Below, piece after piece: positions 25,101-34,266 of a stretch of DNA of 64,000 nt. The DNA lies in NCBI GenBank assembly GCA_947627275.1, contig CANQVK010000009.1, positions 1 through 64,000 of the forward strand, read 5' to 3'. Below the pieces are notes generated by a model. That model saw only the letters and a program-made list of their open reading frames with translations. It was not told the DNA's origin and searched no databases. Numbering within the stretch: the first letter of the stretch is position 1; every line of letters starts with the position of its first letter. The stretch is from an uncultured Ruminococcus sp. Its GTDB lineage: Bacteria; Bacillota; Clostridia; Oscillospirales; Ruminococcaceae. Made by a program: the position numbers and the translations under genes.

Positions 25101-26048
25101 TTATTTAAGAGCGATGGCTTCCCTGACTTTTTTGACGATATTCTCGGCGGAAAGTCCAAATTCCTTAAGAAGATCAACAGCAGGGCCTGAGTGACCGAAT
25201 TCATCGTTTACGCCTATCTTCACTACGGGAACGGGGCAGCATTCAGTAACAGCCTCGGCTACAGCAGAACCAAGTCCGCCGATAACGCTGTGTTCCTCAG
25301 CGGTAACAATAACGCCCGTTTCCTTTGCGCACTTGCAGATAAGCTCCTTGTCGAGCGGCTTTATTGTATGAATGTTTACAACTCTTGCGGAAATTCCCTC
25401 AGCTTCGAGAGTTTTGGCAGCTTCGAGAGCTTCGTTTACCATAAGCCCCGTAGCGGCAATGGTAACGTCTGCGCCGTCTTTCAGGACAACGCCCTTGCCA
25501 AGCTCGAATTTGTATGTCTCGGCATCGTTGATTATCGGAACGGCAAGTCGTCCGAAACGCATATAAACCGGCCCGTTGAGATCCAAAGCAGCTCTTACAG
25601 CCGCACGCGCCTCAACGTCGTCGCAGGGATTTATAACAGTCATGCCGGGTATCGTCCTCATAAGAGCAATATCCTCGTTGCACTGGTGAGTTGCTCCGTC
25701 CTCGCCTACGGAGATGCCTGCATGAGTTGCGCCTATTTTTACATTGAGATGAGGATAGCCGATAGAATTGCGGACAATTTCATAAGCTCGTCCTGCGGCA
25801 AACATAGCGAAGGTGCTTGCAAAGGGTATCTTTCCGCTTGCCGCAAGTCCTGCCGCCACGCCCATCATATTGGCTTCGGCAATTCCGCAGTCGAAAAAGC
25901 GGTCGGGATAAGCTTTTTTGAAAATTCCCGTTTTTGTAGCAGCAGCAAGGTCGGCGTCAAGCACGACCAGCTCCTTATATTCCTCGGCAAGGTCTCTCAG
26001 CGCCTCGCCGTAGCTTTCTCTTGTAGCCTTTTTGATAACGTCTGCCAT
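25101..26048 (-). CDS. Transketolase, C-terminal subunit
   Basis: Second half of a split transketolase (315 residues), covering the pyrimidine-binding and C-terminal domains. Seen are DADLAAATKTGIF, CGIAEANMMGVAAGLA (with the conserved Glu that activates thiamine diphosphate) and the C-terminal GGLGSAVAEA. With the N-terminal subunit it moves two-carbon units in the non-oxidative pentose phosphate pathway, interconverting pentose phosphates with glycolytic intermediates. It starts four bases after the stop of its partner gene and has no separate promoter. Split transketolases are common in Clostridia and Archaea. Confidence 0.92.
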   Translation of the reverse strand: MADVIKKATRESYGEALRDLAEEYKELVVLDADLAAATKTGIFKKAYPDRFFDCGIAEANMMGVAAGLAASGKIPFASTFAMFAAGRAYEIVRNSIGYPHLNVKIGATHAGISVGEDGATHQCNEDIALMRTIPGMTVINPCDDVEARAAVRAALDLNGPVYMRFGRLAVPIINDAETYKFELGKGVVLKDGADVTIAATGLMVNEALEAAKTLEAEGISARVVNIHTIKPLDKELICKCAKETGVIVTAEEHSVIGGLGSAVAEAVTECCPVPVVKIGVNDEFGHSGPAVDLLKEFGLSAENIVKKVREAIALK

Positions 26049-26052
26049 TGCC

Positions 26053-26892
26053 TTAGTCCTCCAATTCCTTTAACTGTGCGTTAAGCTCCGCCATTGCCTG
26101 ATCGTACTGTTCCTTGTTGGGAGCTGTGCCGTGCCAGCCTACCTGATCTTCCATGAAAGACACGCCCTTGCCCTTTGTGGACTTCTGAACAATAGCGACA
26201 GGCTTTCCCGTAACCGTTTCAGCTTCGGCGAAAGCAGCTTCGATACTGTCGAAATCGTGAGCGTCCATGGTGATAACATGCCAGCCGAACGCTGCGAATT
26301 TATCGGTAATAGGCTCGGGAGAACATACCTCCGTGATCTTTCCGTCGATTTGCAGACCGTTGTTGTCAACTATCGCAACGAGATTATCAAGCTTATAGTG
26401 AGCGGCAAACATAGCCGCCTCCCAGACCTGACCCTCCTCTATTTCGCCGTCGCCAAGGATAGAGTATACTTTATATGCTTTGTTATCGAGCTTGCCTGCG
26501 AGAGCCATACCCGCTGCCGCAGAAATTCCCTGACCCAAAGAGCCGCTTGACATATCAACGCCGGGAATGTGGATACACGGGTGACCCTGAAGCATTGCGC
26601 CTATGTGACGCAGCGATTTAAGCTCCTCCTCGGGAAAATAACCCTTCTGAGCAAGAACGGAGTAAAGCGCAGGGGCGGTATGTCCCTTTGAAAGCACAAG
26701 ACGATCTCTTTCGGAATTATCGGGGTCTGCGGGGTCAACGTTCATTTTTGCGAAATACAGATACGTCAAGGTATCGCTGATAGACAACGATCCGCCGGGA
26801 TGACCGGATCTTGCGTTATAAGTTCCCTCGATAACGCCCATTCTTACCTTGCAGGCAATTTTCTGCAAATTCTTTTTCATTGCTGCGTCCAT
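26053..26892 (-). CDS. Transketolase, N-terminal subunit
   Basis: First half of a split transketolase (279 residues), the thiamine-diphosphate-binding domain. The motif GDGEIEEGQVWEAAMFAAHY followed by LVAIVDNNGLQIDG is the GDG-x-NN signature that binds ThDP and Mg. SGHPGGSLS and the KGHTAPALYS loop are typical. The ATG at 26892 follows GGAGGTTAAT; the upstream in-frame ATG at 26904 is itself part of that Shine-Dalgarno and is not used. The upstream spacer to the HAD gene has been enlarged by an insertion (26918-27180). Confidence 0.92.
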   Translation of the reverse strand: MDAAMKKNLQKIACKVRMGVIEGTYNARSGHPGGSLSISDTLTYLYFAKMNVDPADPDNSERDRLVLSKGHTAPALYSVLAQKGYFPEEELKSLRHIGAMLQGHPCIHIPGVDMSSGSLGQGISAAAGMALAGKLDNKAYKVYSILGDGEIEEGQVWEAAMFAAHYKLDNLVAIVDNNGLQIDGKITEVCSPEPITDKFAAFGWHVITMDAHDFDSIEAAFAEAETVTGKPVAIVQKSTKGKGVSFMEDQVGWHGTAPNKEQYDQAMAELNAQLKELED

Positions 26893-26917
26893 ATTAACCT
26901 CCATTTATACATTTATA

Positions 26918-27180
26918 TATTGCAATTTGCAAATCACTGTTTACATCTTAAGAGGAGTTTGTTTCCTATATTTTCTGTTGAAAGGGGCAACTCTTGGTGT
27001 TCGTTCTCGTGAATTGGACTGTGGCAATCATGGATACAAACAGTATCATGCTAATTTGGGGATTTCCACAGTCCAATTCACGACAACAGAGATTCCAAAG
27101 GGGTCACCCCTTTGGCAGGGGGTGCAGGGGGACAGCGTCCCCCTGCTTAAGTTGTGGATAGTGTATTGCAATTTGCAAAT
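26918..27180. repeat. ~246-bp insertion flanked by 17-bp direct repeats
   Basis: tattgcaatttgcaaat occurs at 26918-26934 and 27164-27180. Between them is a perfect 17-bp inverted repeat (27008-27024 and 27066-27082). Beyond it lies a stretch (27091-27150) that, read on the other strand, matches the tail hairpins of the multi-hairpin repeats (ccaaagggg/ccccctttgg-like and ggggac/gtcccc). Removing one copy and the interior restores a HAD gene ending Ile-stop immediately before the transketolase ribosome-binding site. It is probably a mobile non-coding element. Confidence 0.75.
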
Positions 27181-27977
27181 ATGTAATCTATAAGCTCAGC
27201 CACCGCGCCCTCGTCATTCGTTCTGCCGAGAACAATATCGGCGGCGTTTTTTACCGTTTCTTCGGCGTTTGCAGGACATGCTCCAATGTCCGCCGCCTTT
27301 ATCATTTCAATATCGTTGTCAAAATCGCCTATAGAAACGAAGGTGAAGTCCTCCATTCCCTCCAGACGGCGATATTCCTCCAAAGCACTTCCCTTGCTGA
27401 CGCCCTTTGGGAGCATTTCAAGGAATATTTCAGAGGACTTCACAAAATCGGCCTCTTTTTCATACCCGAGCTGACGTACAAGAAGCTCCAGATTCGGTAC
27501 GTCCTCAGGAGCAAGAGCGAAAAGAACCTTCAGCCAACCGCCACCGGGAATCTCCGTAATATCCTTATAATGCGGAGTAATGCCGCACAAACGTGTATGC
27601 AGCTTCTGATATTCCGTATTGCTGAAAACGAACGTACCCTCGGCGGTCAGAACCTCGCCGCCGACCTCGGGCATGAGTCTCAGTACCTCGGCAGTCATGT
27701 CCCTTGCCGCATCGGGAAGCGGATGTGAACTTAGAAGCTTCTCGCCGCTGTAATCGTATATTGCTCCGCCGTTATACATTATTATCGGCTCACGCAGGTC
27801 TATTATGCTTCGGTACTGCTCAAAGGACTGTATCGTCCTGCCTGTGGCAACCGTGAATCTGCCGCCCATTGCGATAAATCTATCTACCGCCGCCCTGTCG
27901 ACAGCGTTTATCTGTTTTCGGGAATTAAGGAGAGTTCCGTCCATGTCGCTCAGCAAAATAGTTTTGTTAATATCCAT
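27147..27977 (-). CDS. HAD-superfamily (Cof-type) phosphatase
   Basis: Cytosolic Mg-dependent phosphatase of the Cof/YidA branch (276 residues). Motif I is LLSDMDGTLLNS (nucleophile Asp), motif II ATGRT, and the cap (about residues 85-190) is of C2 type. The Lys of motif III lies in the region PKGVSKGSAL, and motif IV is SIGDFDNDIEMI. Likely substrates are sugar or nucleotide phosphates. The start at 27977 (MDINKTILLSD) is chosen from family alignment; neither it nor 28016 has a good ribosome-binding site. The last residues (NTLSTT) are encoded by the inserted element; without it the protein would end FANCNI. Leads toward the transketolase genes. Confidence 0.82.
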   Translation of the reverse strand: MDINKTILLSDMDGTLLNSRKQINAVDRAAVDRFIAMGGRFTVATGRTIQSFEQYRSIIDLREPIIMYNGGAIYDYSGEKLLSSHPLPDAARDMTAEVLRLMPEVGGEVLTAEGTFVFSNTEYQKLHTRLCGITPHYKDITEIPGGGWLKVLFALAPEDVPNLELLVRQLGYEKEADFVKSSEIFLEMLPKGVSKGSALEEYRRLEGMEDFTFVSIGDFDNDIEMIKAADIGACPANAEETVKNAADIVLGRTNDEGAVAELIDYIFANCNTLSTT

Positions 27978-28146
27978 GGCGTTCACTAAGGAGCTATGCA
28001 GAGATAAGTTGTGCATTCAGGCGCAGGATCGTTTGTTCTGTGCAAGGCACACAACAGCAGGAATACTTTCCGTATTTCAAGGTTGCGTAACGCAGCACAG
28101 GACAAATGAGACAAGCATAAATGTGCAGTTTATTTCTGCATAGTTC

Positions 28147-29061
28147 CTATATCCTTTCCAATTTATTGAGCACCGAGACAAAATATCCGGGCAGCTCGCT
28201 TGTAAATTCCATGTATTCGCCCGTAGAGGGGTGAATAAATCCGATTTTACGGGCATGGAGACACTGACCCTCGATACCCTTGCGTGGTTTGCCGTACACA
28301 TCGTCGCCAAGCACAGGATGACCTATGTAAGCCATATGAACGCGTATCTGATGAGTACGCCCCGTTTCAAGGCGGCAGCGGATATGAGCGTAGCCGCCGT
28401 ACTGCTTTATCACGCTGTAGTGAGTTACGGCATTCCGTGAATTTTCAGTCGTTACGCACATTTTCTTGCGGTCGCTCTTGTGCCGTCCTATAGGAGCATC
28501 GACCGTTCCCTCGGTATCCTTGAAATACCCGCTCGCCACAGCCTCGTACTCTCTGGTGAAGCTGTGAGCTTTTATCTGCTCGGATAAATGCAGGTGAGCC
28601 TTGTCGTTCTTTGCGACTATCAGAAGTCCGCTGGTATTCTTGTCGATACGGTGAACTATTCCAGGGCGGATAACGCCGTTTATCCCCGAAAGACTGTCTC
28701 CGCAGTAATAAAGCAGTGCGTTCACCAGAGTTCCGTGATAGTTCCCGTGAGCAGGGTGAACGACCATTCCCTTCGGCTTATTGACGACCAGCAGGTCGCT
28801 GTCCTCATAAACTATATCGAGGGGAATATTTTCGGGAACAGCCTCCATAGGCTCAGGCTCAGGCAGTTCAACGCAGATCCTCTCGCTCCCTTTTATCCTG
28901 TAATTTTTGCTTACGCTTTTTCCGTCGGCAGTCACAGCATTTTTAGAGATCATGCCTTGGACTGCCGAGCGTGTAAGCTCCGCAATATAGTCCGAAATAT
29001 ACTTGTCGATACGCTTTCCGCAGTCCTCGGGCGTACATTCAAGAGTTATAAGCTCACTCAT
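28147..29061 (-). CDS. rluD: RluA/RluD-family pseudouridine synthase
   Basis: Large-subunit rRNA pseudouridine synthase of 304 residues. An S4 RNA-binding domain is at residues 13-60 (GKRIDKYISDYIAELTRSAV). The catalytic domain contains PGIVHRIDKNTSGLLIVAK, with the catalytic Asp in HRID, and RLETGRTHQIRVHMAYIGHP. The ATG at 29061 follows GAGGAA and overlaps the lspA stop by eight bases, so the two are translationally coupled. Which uridines are modified cannot be told from sequence alone; RluD-type is favoured by the S4 domain and the lspA linkage, which is typical of Firmicutes. Confidence 0.88.
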   Translation of the reverse strand: MSELITLECTPEDCGKRIDKYISDYIAELTRSAVQGMISKNAVTADGKSVSKNYRIKGSERICVELPEPEPMEAVPENIPLDIVYEDSDLLVVNKPKGMVVHPAHGNYHGTLVNALLYYCGDSLSGINGVIRPGIVHRIDKNTSGLLIVAKNDKAHLHLSEQIKAHSFTREYEAVASGYFKDTEGTVDAPIGRHKSDRKKMCVTTENSRNAVTHYSVIKQYGGYAHIRCRLETGRTHQIRVHMAYIGHPVLGDDVYGKPRKGIEGQCLHARKIGFIHPSTGEYMEFTSELPGYFVSVLNKLERI

Positions 29062-29560
29062 TTTCCTCAACCTCAGCCGCCGCTTTTTTCGCCTTTTCCT
29101 TCTTAGGCTCGATAAAGATAACATAAATAATTATCAGTATAAAGGCGCATGTCACGCATATGTCGGCGACGTTGAAAATTGCAAAGTGAAACATCTTGAA
29201 CTCGAACATATCCACGACATAGCCGAAGCGAATGCGGTCGATAAGATTTCCTATTCCGCCCGCAACAAAAAGCATGATAGTCCAGCCCATGAACTTTGAT
29301 TTCTTCCAAGCGCTGAACATTGCGATTATTCCGGCTATTACCACCAATGACGTAAAGCCGACGAGAAACCAACGCTGCCCCGACATGCTGCCGAATATCG
29401 CTCCGTCATTTTCAAGATAAGTCAAATCAAGTATGTCAAAGTCGCCGATATGAAGAAAATCCATGCTTCCTACAGGCTGAAGGGTATGGACTGCCCAGTA
29501 TTTCACAAGCTGATCCGCTCCTATCAGAACGAGTGCAGCAATAACAAGCAGTATGCTCAT
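29054..29560 (-). CDS. lspA: Lipoprotein signal peptidase II
   Basis: Membrane aspartyl protease (168 residues) that removes signal peptides from prolipoproteins after diacylglyceryl transfer. Four membrane helices are visible. GGIGNLIDRIRFGYVVDMF and FNVADICVTCAFI hold the two catalytic aspartates. The ATG at 29560 follows AAAGGAAAAAT. The tail is Lys/Ala/Glu-rich. It would process the lipoproteins encoded in this window (6937, 22844 and the quartet 44642-48865). It lies after ileS, as in many bacteria. Confidence 0.92.
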   Translation of the reverse strand: MSILLVIAALVLIGADQLVKYWAVHTLQPVGSMDFLHIGDFDILDLTYLENDGAIFGSMSGQRWFLVGFTSLVVIAGIIAMFSAWKKSKFMGWTIMLFVAGGIGNLIDRIRFGYVVDMFEFKMFHFAIFNVADICVTCAFILIIIYVIFIEPKKEKAKKAAAEVEENE

Positions 29561-29616
29561 ATTTTTCCTTTCAAGCTTATTGCCTGCCGCTACAGCAGCA
29601 GGCAATATAGTACGAA

Positions 29617-32385
29617 TTATATGTCGATCGTGACCGCGCATCTCTCACAGAGAGAGGGATGAGCGCTGTTAGTTCCGACATACTTTGAATAGCACCAGCA
29701 TCTCTCGCATTTTCCGCCCTCTGCCGCTTCAACTGCAAAGACCGTATCGCCCTCGCCCTTTTCAACGGCAATATCGGAAACGATAAGTATTTCCTTTAGC
29801 AGCTCTGCAAGAGAAGCATAGCGGTCGTAGTCGGCGTCAGCCTTGATAACTACCTTAGCTTCAAGAGATTTACCGATGACCTTGGCGTTGCGCGCCTCCT
29901 CAAGAGACTTATTGGCAGCCTCGCGCACGCCGTATATGAAGCTCCACTTTTCAACGAAAGCGTCGTCATATGAAAGTCCCGACTTTTCGGGCATCTGATT
30001 GAGGAACACGCTCTCCTTGTCGTCCTCTGAGCCGTGAGGCATAAACTGCCATATCTCCTCAGCCGTAAACGAAATTATAGGAGCTGCAAGACGCGTCAAT
30101 GCGCTCAGGATACGGTACATAACGGTCTGAGCTGCACGGCGTATCTCTGAATCCTCCTTTTCGCAGTAAAGCCTGTCCTTGATAATATCAAGATAGAAGT
30201 TCGACATGTCAACAACGCAGAAATTATGGATAGCATGAAAAGCGATATGGAAATCGTACTTTTCGTAACCCTCCTTGACCGTGTCGATAAGGGAATCCAG
30301 CTTCATCATCGCCCACTTGTCAAGCTCTGTGAGCTTATCGTCGGAAACGCAGTCCTTATCGGGGTCGAAGCCGCTGCCGTTGCCGAAATTACCGAGGATA
30401 TATCTTGCCGTATTTCTGATCTTCTTGTAAGCGTCCGAAAGCTGGCTCAAAATAGTCTTGGAGATTCTGATGTCGCTGTGATAGTCCGAAGAAGCTACCC
30501 AGAGACGAAGTATATCTGCGCCGTACTGGTCTGTTATCTCCTGTGGGTCGATTCCGTTTCCGAGGGATTTGTGCATAACCTTTCCCTCGCCGTCAACTAC
30601 CCAGCCGTGAGTACATACAGCCTTATAAGGCGCAGTACCCTTATATACTACGGACGTGAGAAGCGACGACTGGAACCAGCCTCTGTACTGGTCAGCTCCC
30701 TCGAGATAGAGGTCGGCAGGCCACGACAGGCTGTCAAAATCGTCCATAACGGCAGTATGCGAAACGCCGCTGTCGAACCATACGTCCATAATGTCGTATT
30801 CCTTGGTAAATTCGCCGCAGCCGCACTCACATTTCACGGTATCGGGGATAAACTCGCAGGCTTCCTTAGTCCACCATGCGTCCGAACCCTCCTTGCGGAA
30901 CAGGTCGGCGATAGCTTTGATAGTTTCGTCCGTATATATCGGCTTGCCGCAGTCCTTACAGTAAATAACGGGTATAGGCACGCCCCATGTTCTCTGGCGG
31001 CTGATACACCAGTCGGAACGGTCGCGAACCATGCCTTTAATACGTTCCTCGCCCCATTCGGGTATCCATTGAACGTCCTCGATAGCTTTGACCGCCTCGT
31101 CCTTGAAGCCGTTTACGGAACAGAACCACTGCTCTGTAGCACGGTAAATAATGGGACTGTTGCAGCGCCAGCAGTGAGGATACTGGTGGACGATCTTCTG
31201 CGTAGCCAGCATTGCGCCTACCTCGGTAAGCTTTGCAGCGATAGCCTTGTTTGCCTCGTCCGTATCCATGCCCTCGAACTCGCCCGCTTCGGCAGTCTGT
31301 TTTCCCTTTGAGTCAACGCATACGATTATTCCGATGTCATCGTAGTTCTTGCAGACCTCAAAGTCCTCGACGCCGTAGCCGGGGGCTGTATGAACGCAAC
31401 CTGTACCGCTTTCAAGAGTTACATGATCTCCCACGATGATCGGCGACGGACGGTCGTAGAGGGGGTGCTTTGTTTTCATGCCCTCAAGCTCTGCGCCTGT
31501 AAAGATATGCTCGGTGGTATAATCCGTGATCCCGGCAGTCTCCATAGTTGTGCGGACAAGCTCCTCCGCCATGACGTAATATTCGCCGTTAGCCTTAACA
31601 AGGGTATAATTGTACTCCGGACCGAGACATATAGCGAGGTTGCCGGGGATAGTCCATGTAGTGGTCGTCCAGATAACGAAGTAGATCTTAGACAGATCAA
31701 GTCCAAGATTTGTGAAAATCCCCTTATCGTCCGTTACATTGAATTTTACATAGATAGAATAGCAAGGGTCGTTGGAATACTCGATCTCAGCCTCGGCAAG
31801 AGCCGTATTGCAGTCGGGACACCAGTACACGGGCTTCAAGCCCTTATACATATAGCCCCGCTTAGCCATTTCGCCGAAGACCTCCACCTGACGCGCCTCG
31901 TATTCGGGACGCAGGGTGAGATATGGGTAGTCGTAATCGCCGAGAGAACCGAGTCTCTTGAACTGCTTCATCTGATTTGCAACATGAGTCATAGCGTAAT
32001 CATGACAGTGCTTTCTCAGTTCTACAGGAGGGATAGCGCCGTTTTCCACGCCGATAGCCTTCATTGCCTTAAGCTCGATGGGCAGACCGTGAGTATCCCA
32101 GCCGGGGACATAGGGCGCCTGAAAGCCGCTCATGTTCTTATATTTAACAATAAAGTCCTTTAATGTCTTGTTAAGAGCCGTTCCGAGGTGTATCTCTCCG
32201 TTTGCATAGGGAGGGCCGTCGTGCAGAATGAACGTGGGCTTGCCCGCATTCTTTTCTATCATTTTATAGTAGAGTCTGCCGCTCTCCCATTTTTCAAGTG
32301 TCTCAGGCTCTCTTTTAGGCAGATTTCCGCGCATCGGGAAGTCTGTTTTCGGTAAATTAAGAGTTGAATTGTAATCCTGTGCCAT
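29617..32385 (-). CDS. ileS: Isoleucyl-tRNA synthetase
   Basis: Class I aminoacyl-tRNA synthetase of 922 residues that charges tRNA-Ile. The HIGH-type motif is GEIHLGTALNK (about residues 64-74), and the editing (CP1) domain lies in the middle (about residues 190-400). The KMSKS-type motif is VMHKSLGN, and a C-terminal zinc finger is formed by CERCWCY and CERC. AAAGGAATGGT precedes the ATG. Only about 29 bases separate it from divIVA, so no T-box leader fits; it is read from the upstream operon. The C-terminal zinc module and size indicate the ordinary bacterial type. Confidence 0.95.
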   Translation of the reverse strand: MAQDYNSTLNLPKTDFPMRGNLPKREPETLEKWESGRLYYKMIEKNAGKPTFILHDGPPYANGEIHLGTALNKTLKDFIVKYKNMSGFQAPYVPGWDTHGLPIELKAMKAIGVENGAIPPVELRKHCHDYAMTHVANQMKQFKRLGSLGDYDYPYLTLRPEYEARQVEVFGEMAKRGYMYKGLKPVYWCPDCNTALAEAEIEYSNDPCYSIYVKFNVTDDKGIFTNLGLDLSKIYFVIWTTTTWTIPGNLAICLGPEYNYTLVKANGEYYVMAEELVRTTMETAGITDYTTEHIFTGAELEGMKTKHPLYDRPSPIIVGDHVTLESGTGCVHTAPGYGVEDFEVCKNYDDIGIIVCVDSKGKQTAEAGEFEGMDTDEANKAIAAKLTEVGAMLATQKIVHQYPHCWRCNSPIIYRATEQWFCSVNGFKDEAVKAIEDVQWIPEWGEERIKGMVRDRSDWCISRQRTWGVPIPVIYCKDCGKPIYTDETIKAIADLFRKEGSDAWWTKEACEFIPDTVKCECGCGEFTKEYDIMDVWFDSGVSHTAVMDDFDSLSWPADLYLEGADQYRGWFQSSLLTSVVYKGTAPYKAVCTHGWVVDGEGKVMHKSLGNGIDPQEITDQYGADILRLWVASSDYHSDIRISKTILSQLSDAYKKIRNTARYILGNFGNGSGFDPDKDCVSDDKLTELDKWAMMKLDSLIDTVKEGYEKYDFHIAFHAIHNFCVVDMSNFYLDIIKDRLYCEKEDSEIRRAAQTVMYRILSALTRLAAPIISFTAEEIWQFMPHGSEDDKESVFLNQMPEKSGLSYDDAFVEKWSFIYGVREAANKSLEEARNAKVIGKSLEAKVVIKADADYDRYASLAELLKEILIVSDIAVEKGEGDTVFAVEAAEGGKCERCWCYSKYVGTNSAHPSLCERCAVTIDI

Positions 32386-32414
32386 TATACCATTCCTTTA
32401 AGCTTTTCAGCGAA

Positions 32415-32966
32415 TTATTCTTCGTTTCCTGCCGCTACGGCTGCTGCGATCTCCTCAGCTGTTTCCGTAACATCGTAATCGTCGTCGTATGAATCGGGCA
32501 TTGTGGAGATCATTTCAAGGTGCGACTTATACATATCGAAAAGGCTCTTCTTGAATTCCGCGACCTGACGGCGAGCCTCTGTAAGGCTGTCCTTTTCCTT
32601 GGCGATCTCAAGGCGATTTTTTTCCATAGCCTCGGCGTGCTGACGTACAGCCTCGTCCTCGAGCTCCGCAGCCTTTTCCTGAGCGGCGGCGATAATTTCC
32701 TCTGCCTTTGTATTAGCGTCGTTGATGACCTGATGACCCTGCTTCTGTGCGCCGAGAAGCGCGTCCTTAAGAGCGTCCTCGTCCTTCATATACTCTCTTA
32801 CCTTATCGGCGAGTATCTGGATCTTGTTGTTAGCCTCAAGGCGGTCACGCTCCATCTCGTCAAGCTCAGCCTCCAGCTGTGAAAGAAATTCGTCGATCTC
32901 CTCCTGCTTGTAGCCGAATGCAGCCTTTTCAAATCTTTTATTTCTCACATCTCTTGAAGTAATCAT
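32415..32966 (-). CDS. divIVA: DivIVA-family cell-division/polarity protein
   Basis: Coiled-coil protein of 183 residues that recognises curved membrane at septa and poles. The N-terminal lipid-binding head contains ITSRDVRNKRFEKAAFGYKQ and EEIDEFLSQLE. Long heptad helices (about residues 30-150) follow, then an acidic tail. ATG 32966 follows AGAGGTG at proper spacing; an upstream in-frame GTG (32975) lies inside the Shine-Dalgarno. It is in the sepF-ylmH-divIVA cluster typical of the Firmicutes dcw region. Confidence 0.92.
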   Translation of the reverse strand: MITSRDVRNKRFEKAAFGYKQEEIDEFLSQLEAELDEMERDRLEANNKIQILADKVREYMKDEDALKDALLGAQKQGHQVINDANTKAEEIIAAAQEKAAELEDEAVRQHAEAMEKNRLEIAKEKDSLTEARRQVAEFKKSLFDMYKSHLEMISTMPDSYDDDYDVTETAEEIAAAVAAGNEE

Positions 32967-32977
32967 AACCTTCACCT

Positions 32978-33739
32978 CTAAATATATTTTTTCAGAATTA
33001 TGTGTATACGACCCTTTTTGGTAGCGCCGTTAATACCCGAAAGTACAAATCTTCCGCAGCCCCGTACAGAAAGCATGTCTCCCTCTTTAAGCTCATGAGA
33101 TACCGAGGTCACAGGAAAATGATTTACTTCGGTTTTGTCGGAGCGGATAAGCCTTGCGGCATTTTCCCTGCCGATCCCTGCGGCAAGGCTCACAATGCAG
33201 TCAAGACGCAGTGAAGCCACAGTTCCGCTTATATTACGAAATTCCTGTTTGACCTCCAGTTGAAACGGTACATCGTCAAAGACTCTTACTCCTGTTCTGC
33301 CGATTTTTGATACCGTCGATAAAATAAGTCTGGCGGCAATTTCCGTAACAAACACCTGAGCGATCCCCTCGTTCACGATAATATCGCCCGTTACCTCGCG
33401 TTTCAGCCTCATACCCATAAAGCTTCCGAGGAAATCCCTGTGAGTAAGCTTATCCTCTTTTCTAAACCTGAAAGTAAGACATTTAAGCGGAAATTCCTCA
33501 ATAATATAATCCTCGTAATAATCCGGAAAGACCGCAAGAATACGTCTTTGCGCTTCAGGGTAGCCGCCGTAGAGCATATATTTCAGACCGCCTGTATTAT
33601 ATCTGCACCAACGTTCGGCATCGGCACATTGCCGTTCATCGAGAAAATTTGAAAAACAGCATACTCCGTCCCTTTCGCACCGGCTTACAATATCATTCAG
33701 TCTTGCGGAAAAAAGCCTGTCCTCAACTTCGCCGTTCAT
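32978..33739 (-). CDS. ylmH: YlmH-like S4-domain RNA-binding protein
   Basis: RNA-binding protein of 253 residues found in the Firmicutes division cluster. Residues 180-245 form an S4 domain (RLDCIVSLAAGIGRENAARL and DMLSVRGCGRFVL). The N-terminal part has the YlmH fold (RWCRYNTGGLKYMLYGGYPE, THRDFLGSFMGMRLKRE). In some bacteria homologues act on stalled or recycled 50S subunits. Its ATG overlaps the sepF stop by one base (TGATG), giving tight coupling. Confidence 0.9.
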   Translation of the reverse strand: MNGEVEDRLFSARLNDIVSRCERDGVCCFSNFLDERQCADAERWCRYNTGGLKYMLYGGYPEAQRRILAVFPDYYEDYIIEEFPLKCLTFRFRKEDKLTHRDFLGSFMGMRLKREVTGDIIVNEGIAQVFVTEIAARLILSTVSKIGRTGVRVFDDVPFQLEVKQEFRNISGTVASLRLDCIVSLAAGIGRENAARLIRSDKTEVNHFPVTSVSHELKEGDMLSVRGCGRFVLSGINGATKKGRIHIILKKYI

Positions 33740-34266
33740 CAGATGAATACGCCGTTATTTTCAAGTTCCCCCACTAAGTCCTCACCGATAAAGCCTACAT
33801 TATAGGGAGTTATGATGTAGGTAAGGTTTGCGACAGGCTTTAAGCTGCCGCCGTTAGCGTATGCCACGCCGCCGAGAAAGTCGATTATTCTTCTCTTGTT
33901 TTCGGGAGAAGCTGTCTCCAGATTAAGGACGACCGTCTTTTTCGAGATAAGGTGATCGGCGATCTGTTTTGCATCTGTAAACGCAGAAGGCTTTACAAGA
34001 ACCACCTGAAGCTGAGCCGTCGCCTGAATATTAACTACCTTGTTTCTTCTGTTCGCCTCAGCCATAGCTTCCTCGCGCTCCTGAGGAGTAGTGCCGAAAG
34101 AAGATGACGAAGAAGCGGACGATACTGAAGACGACGAGGTAGCTCTTGATGAAGAGGATACTCTTTCAGGACGAGGCGCGTCCTCGTAAGAGGGGGTATC
34201 GTTTACATCTTCATCGTCTTCGTCTGCTGAGAAAAAGAAATCCTTGGCAATATCGAGCAATTTCAT
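33739..34266 (-). CDS. sepF: SepF cell-division protein
   Basis: Membrane-associated FtsZ anchor (175 residues). The N-terminal amphipathic helix is MKLLDIAKDFFFSAD. A Ser-rich linker (about residues 30-65) joins it to the SepF core (VVLVKPSAFTDAKQIADHLI, VVLNLETASPENKRRIIDFL). The protein forms rings that shape the division septum. GGAG lies seven bases before the ATG. The long polar serine run is unusual but within the family's variable linker. Confidence 0.92.
   Translation of the reverse strand: MKLLDIAKDFFFSADEDDEDVNDTPSYEDAPRPERVSSSSRATSSSSVSSASSSSSFGTTPQEREEAMAEANRRNKVVNIQATAQLQVVLVKPSAFTDAKQIADHLISKKTVVLNLETASPENKRRIIDFLGGVAYANGGSLKPVANLTYIITPYNVGFIGEDLVGELENNGVFI

Noticed and set aside
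32386..32414. Possible T-box riboswitch in front of ileS
   Set aside because: Only about 29 bases separate divIVA from ileS; no room for a T-box stem or terminator.
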